A stretch of 25,367 bases of DNA from JADJLQ01 sp034439915 (GTDB taxonomy: Bacteria > Bacteroidota > Bacteroidia > Chitinophagales > Saprospiraceae), in assembly GCA_034439915.1 (NCBI GenBank), contig JAWXBI010000224.1, positions 1 to 25,367 on the forward strand, written 5' to 3'. Position numbers and translations under genes: made by a program. Positions 22,942-25,367 of the stretch are shown piece by piece; the stretch's first letter is position 1; every line of letters starts with the position of its first letter. The notes under the pieces were generated by a model. It was not told where the DNA came from and made no database searches. It was given only the letters and a program-made list of their open reading frames with translations.

Positions 22942-25140
22942 ATGGCAATTTCCCGATTTAAAGCCCTGGAACTGGCTCAAAACCGTCCATCCCCTACTGT
23001 AAAAATACCCGATCAGAAAATCACTGAATATTATGGCAGCAGCACCTTCAATGATGAAGTAATGAAGTCACTGCTCAGCCCTGACGCCTTTAAAAAAATA
23101 ACCGAAGCGATTCTATCCGGGTCAAAAATTGACCGGGAAGCCGCTGATGAGGTGGCCGCTGCTATGAAATCGTGGGCGGTTTCCAAAGGGGCTACGCACT
23201 ACACCCATTGGTTTCAGCCATTGACCGGATCTACGGCAGAAAAACACGATGCTTTTTTTGACATTGATTATAAAACAGGCCGGGCCATTGAAAAATTTAA
23301 AGGTTCTGCTTTAGTACAACAGGAGCCCGATGCTTCTTCTTTCCCTTCCGGTGGGATTCGATCCACTTTTGAAGCCCGGGGATATACCGCCTGGGATCCT
23401 TCTTCTCCAGCCTTTATCATGGAAAACCTCGGAGGCACCGCGACGTTATGTATCCCTTCCGTTTTTGTTTCATATACCGGAGAAGCCCTGGATTATAAAA
23501 CACCCTTACTCAAAGCTATTGCCCTGGTCGATAAAGCAGCTACTGCTGTCATGAAAGAATATTTTGACCGGGATGTCAAACGAGTAATTTCCACATTGGG
23601 CCCCGAGCAGGAATATTTTGTGATTGATGAAGCATTATTTAATGCAAGACCTGACCTGATGATGGCAGGACGCACTGTTTTTGGTCACGCGCCGGCCAAA
23701 GGTCAACAACTGGAAGACCATTATTTTGGATCTATTCCACCCCGTATCAATGCATTCATGGTGGATTTTGAGATTGAAGCGCAAAAATTAGGTATGCCGG
23801 TACGCACCCGTCACAATGAAGTAGCGCCAGCCCAGTTTGAAGTAGCACCCACCTTTGAAGAACTCAACCTGGCCTGTGATCACAATCAGTTGCTGATGGA
23901 CCTGATGAGTAAAGTAGCAGTACGTCACAAATTAAAAGTACTGTTTCACGAAAAACCTTTTGCCGGTATCAATGGATCCGGTAAACACAACAACTGGTCC
24001 CTGGGAACAGATACGGGCATCAATTTATTGGGACCCAGCTCAAAACCCAAAGAAAACCTGCGGTTCCTGGCTTTCTTTGTAAATGTACTCAAAGCCGTAT
24101 TCGATAATTCGGATCTATTGAGGGCATCTATAGCCTCTCCGGGTAACGAACATCGGTTGGGCGCAAATGAAGCACCTCCCGCTATCATGTCGGTTTTTGT
24201 AGGCAACACCATGAACCGGGTACTCCTCGAATTTGAAAAGAACAAAGAGATTACCCTGGAAAAAGGAGATAATGTTTACCTCAAATTGGGCGTCAACAAA
24301 ATCCCGGCTTTATTGCTCGATAATACTGATCGGAACAGGACCTCTCCTTTTGCTTTCACTGGAAATAAATTTGAATTCAGAGCCGTAGGATCAAGCGCCA
24401 ATTGTGCCCAGCCTATGACCGTGCTCAATACCATGGTGGCCGACCAATTGTTTAAATTTAAAGCCGATGTTGACAAACTGATTGAAAAAGGCCAGAAAAA
24501 AGAACTAGCCATAACAGAAGTACTTCAGGGATATATCAAAACGTCTAAGAAGATCATATTTGAAGGCAATAACTATTCTGAAGAATGGGTAAAAGAAGCC
24601 GCCAAAAGAGGTCTGAGTAATATCAAAGACACCCCGACAGCTTTGGAGATTTACCTGAGAAAACCCAATGTCGAATTATTTGAAAAACACGGTATCTATT
24701 CTCCAAAAGAATTACATGCCCGGGTAGAAATCGAATGGGAAAATTACATCAAAAAAGTTCAGATCGAAAGCCGGGTGTTGGGTGACCTGGCCATCAACCA
24801 TATCGTGTCTACTGCTTTAAAATATCAGACTCAGCTCGTGGACAATGTAAGGGGACAAAAAGAAATCGGGATCCCTTCTAAAATTTACCAGCCTACAGTG
24901 GATACCATCAAAAAGATATCCGAGTACACCGGAAAAATTCAAACCATGGTAGAGGCCATGACCGAAGCACGTAAAAAAGCCAATACCATCGAAGATGCTC
25001 ACAAACGATCATTGGCTTATAATCAGAAAGTCAAATCCTTCTTTGAAGGCATCCGTTATCAGATTGACAAACTCGAACTGATCGTAGATGATGATGAATG
25101 GCCTTTACCGAAATACAGGGAATTACTTTATGTGAGATAA
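22942..25140 (+). CDS. glnN: Glutamine synthetase, type III
   Basis: GlnN joins ammonia and glutamate using ATP. At 732 residues it has the size of type III enzymes, much longer than type I (about 470). The type III N-terminus FEARGYTAWDPSSPAFIMENLGG is present, followed by THYTHWFQPLTGSTAEKHDAF. Catalytic-domain motifs include GPEQEYFVID, RHNEVAPAQFEVAPT (Glu293), GINGSGKHNNWSLGTDTG (Lys348-His349), SPGNEHRLGANEAPPAIMS and RNRTSPFAFTGNKFEFRAVGS (464 onward). The C-terminal 200 residues are the helical extension with many charged residues. Type III enzymes assemble as double hexamers and are typical of Bacteroidota and cyanobacteria. A strong terminator follows directly. Confidence 0.97.
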   Translation: MAISRFKALELAQNRPSPTVKIPDQKITEYYGSSTFNDEVMKSLLSPDAFKKITEAILSGSKIDREAADEVAAAMKSWAVSKGATHYTHWFQPLTGSTAEKHDAFFDIDYKTGRAIEKFKGSALVQQEPDASSFPSGGIRSTFEARGYTAWDPSSPAFIMENLGGTATLCIPSVFVSYTGEALDYKTPLLKAIALVDKAATAVMKEYFDRDVKRVISTLGPEQEYFVIDEALFNARPDLMMAGRTVFGHAPAKGQQLEDHYFGSIPPRINAFMVDFEIEAQKLGMPVRTRHNEVAPAQFEVAPTFEELNLACDHNQLLMDLMSKVAVRHKLKVLFHEKPFAGINGSGKHNNWSLGTDTGINLLGPSSKPKENLRFLAFFVNVLKAVFDNSDLLRASIASPGNEHRLGANEAPPAIMSVFVGNTMNRVLLEFEKNKEITLEKGDNVYLKLGVNKIPALLLDNTDRNRTSPFAFTGNKFEFRAVGSSANCAQPMTVLNTMVADQLFKFKADVDKLIEKGQKKELAITEVLQGYIKTSKKIIFEGNNYSEEWVKEAAKRGLSNIKDTPTALEIYLRKPNVELFEKHGIYSPKELHARVEIEWENYIKKVQIESRVLGDLAINHIVSTALKYQTQLVDNVRGQKEIGIPSKIYQPTVDTIKKISEYTGKIQTMVEAMTEARKKANTIEDAHKRSLAYNQKVKSFFEGIRYQIDKLELIVDDDEWPLPKYRELLYVR

Positions 25141-25162
25141 AAAAAGTTTTTCATAACATATG

Positions 25163-25199
25163 ACCCCTTAGAACTTCTGTACTAAGGGGTTTTTATTTA
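25163..25199 (+). terminator. Rho-independent terminator of glnN
   Basis: ACCCCTTAG (25163-25171) and CTAAGGGGT (25182-25190) form a perfect 9-bp stem with a 10-base loop, followed by TTTTTATTT. It lies 22 bases after the glnN stop and is the clearest intrinsic terminator in the window. Confidence 0.88.
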
Positions 25200-25256
25200 A
25201 TACAACCATTACACTGCGGCCGAAAAAAAGAGACCTTTGCACGGAGACGGATTAAT

Positions 25257-25367
25257 CTGCAGAATATAAAACCAGCTCCAATATTCATTCGTGAAGCCCA
25301 GTCCAATGATCTTCCCGCTATCCTGGGGATCATGAATGAAGCCATATTAAACCCCACCGCTATTTAG
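25257..25367 (+). pseudogene. N-terminal fragment of a GNAT acetyltransferase, stop at window edge
   Basis: The frame reads IFIREAQSNDLPAILGIMNE then AILNPTAI and meets TAG at 25365-25367. This is the N-terminal strand-helix of phosphinothricin-type GNAT acetyltransferases, where relatives commonly have a Tyr codon (TAT/TAC) after 'TA(V/I)'. No ATG, GTG or TTG is in frame shortly upstream. The gene may be broken by a nonsense change or may start elsewhere; the window ends here, so the rest cannot be seen. GAGACCTTTGCAC before it resembles a -7 box. Confidence 0.45.

Overview
The window looks like a chromosomal segment from a member of the Bacteroidota, probably a Saprospiria-like or related environmental lineage. 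Evidence: a type III glutamine synthetase, a DPP-IV-like S9 peptidase, a heme-binding CxxCH lipoprotein of the 'membrane-bound dehydrogenase' type, a long Lgt, beta-barrel proteins, poor Shine-Dalgarno sequences, and several TAnnTTTG boxes (the Bacteroidota -7 element) close to start codons. No rRNA, tRNA, CRISPR array or transposase gene was seen.

Layout. 1-170: a 42-bp direct repeat with a palindromic core. 171-2435: secreted S9 peptidase. 2436-6327: an accessory stretch with a decayed extra copy of the peptidase 3' end, an A+T-rich nuclease-helicase-like gene (DUF2075 family), a decayed extra copy of the 3' end of the downstream YdjM-like hydrolase, and an AAA/DUF4143 ATPase. 6388-10131 (minus strand): YdjM-like membrane hydrolase, secreted class-V aminotransferase-fold protein, a mazEF-type toxin-antitoxin pair with a candidate operator, and an SRAP (YedK/HMCES) abasic-site protein. 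10132-10423: an intergenic block of 8-bp tandem repeats that runs into the 5' end of the next gene. 10369-13704 (plus): glutamate formimidoyltransferase and a cytochrome-c lipoprotein. 13718-14311 (minus): beta-barrel protein. 14402-18762 (plus): lgt, a GNAT/FemAB-like protein, proA and proB. 18881-19489 (minus): rnhB. 19663-25140 (plus): an orphan radical SAM protein, a secreted protein of unknown function, and type III glutamine synthetase followed by a clear terminator. The right edge holds the first part of a GNAT acetyltransferase reading frame that meets a stop at the last codon of the window.

Working together. proA and proB give the first two steps of proline synthesis from glutamate. 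The formimidoyltransferase releases glutamate in histidine breakdown, and glutamine synthetase consumes it, so glutamate metabolism recurs, although the genes are not one operon. Lgt would lipidate the lipoprotein encoded nearby.

The most unusual parts are the 2.4-6.4 kb accessory region, where two foreign-looking P-loop genes sit among remnants of the 3' ends of both flanking host genes, and the low-complexity intergenic repeats that encode the ends of three proteins and appear to supply a start codon for one.
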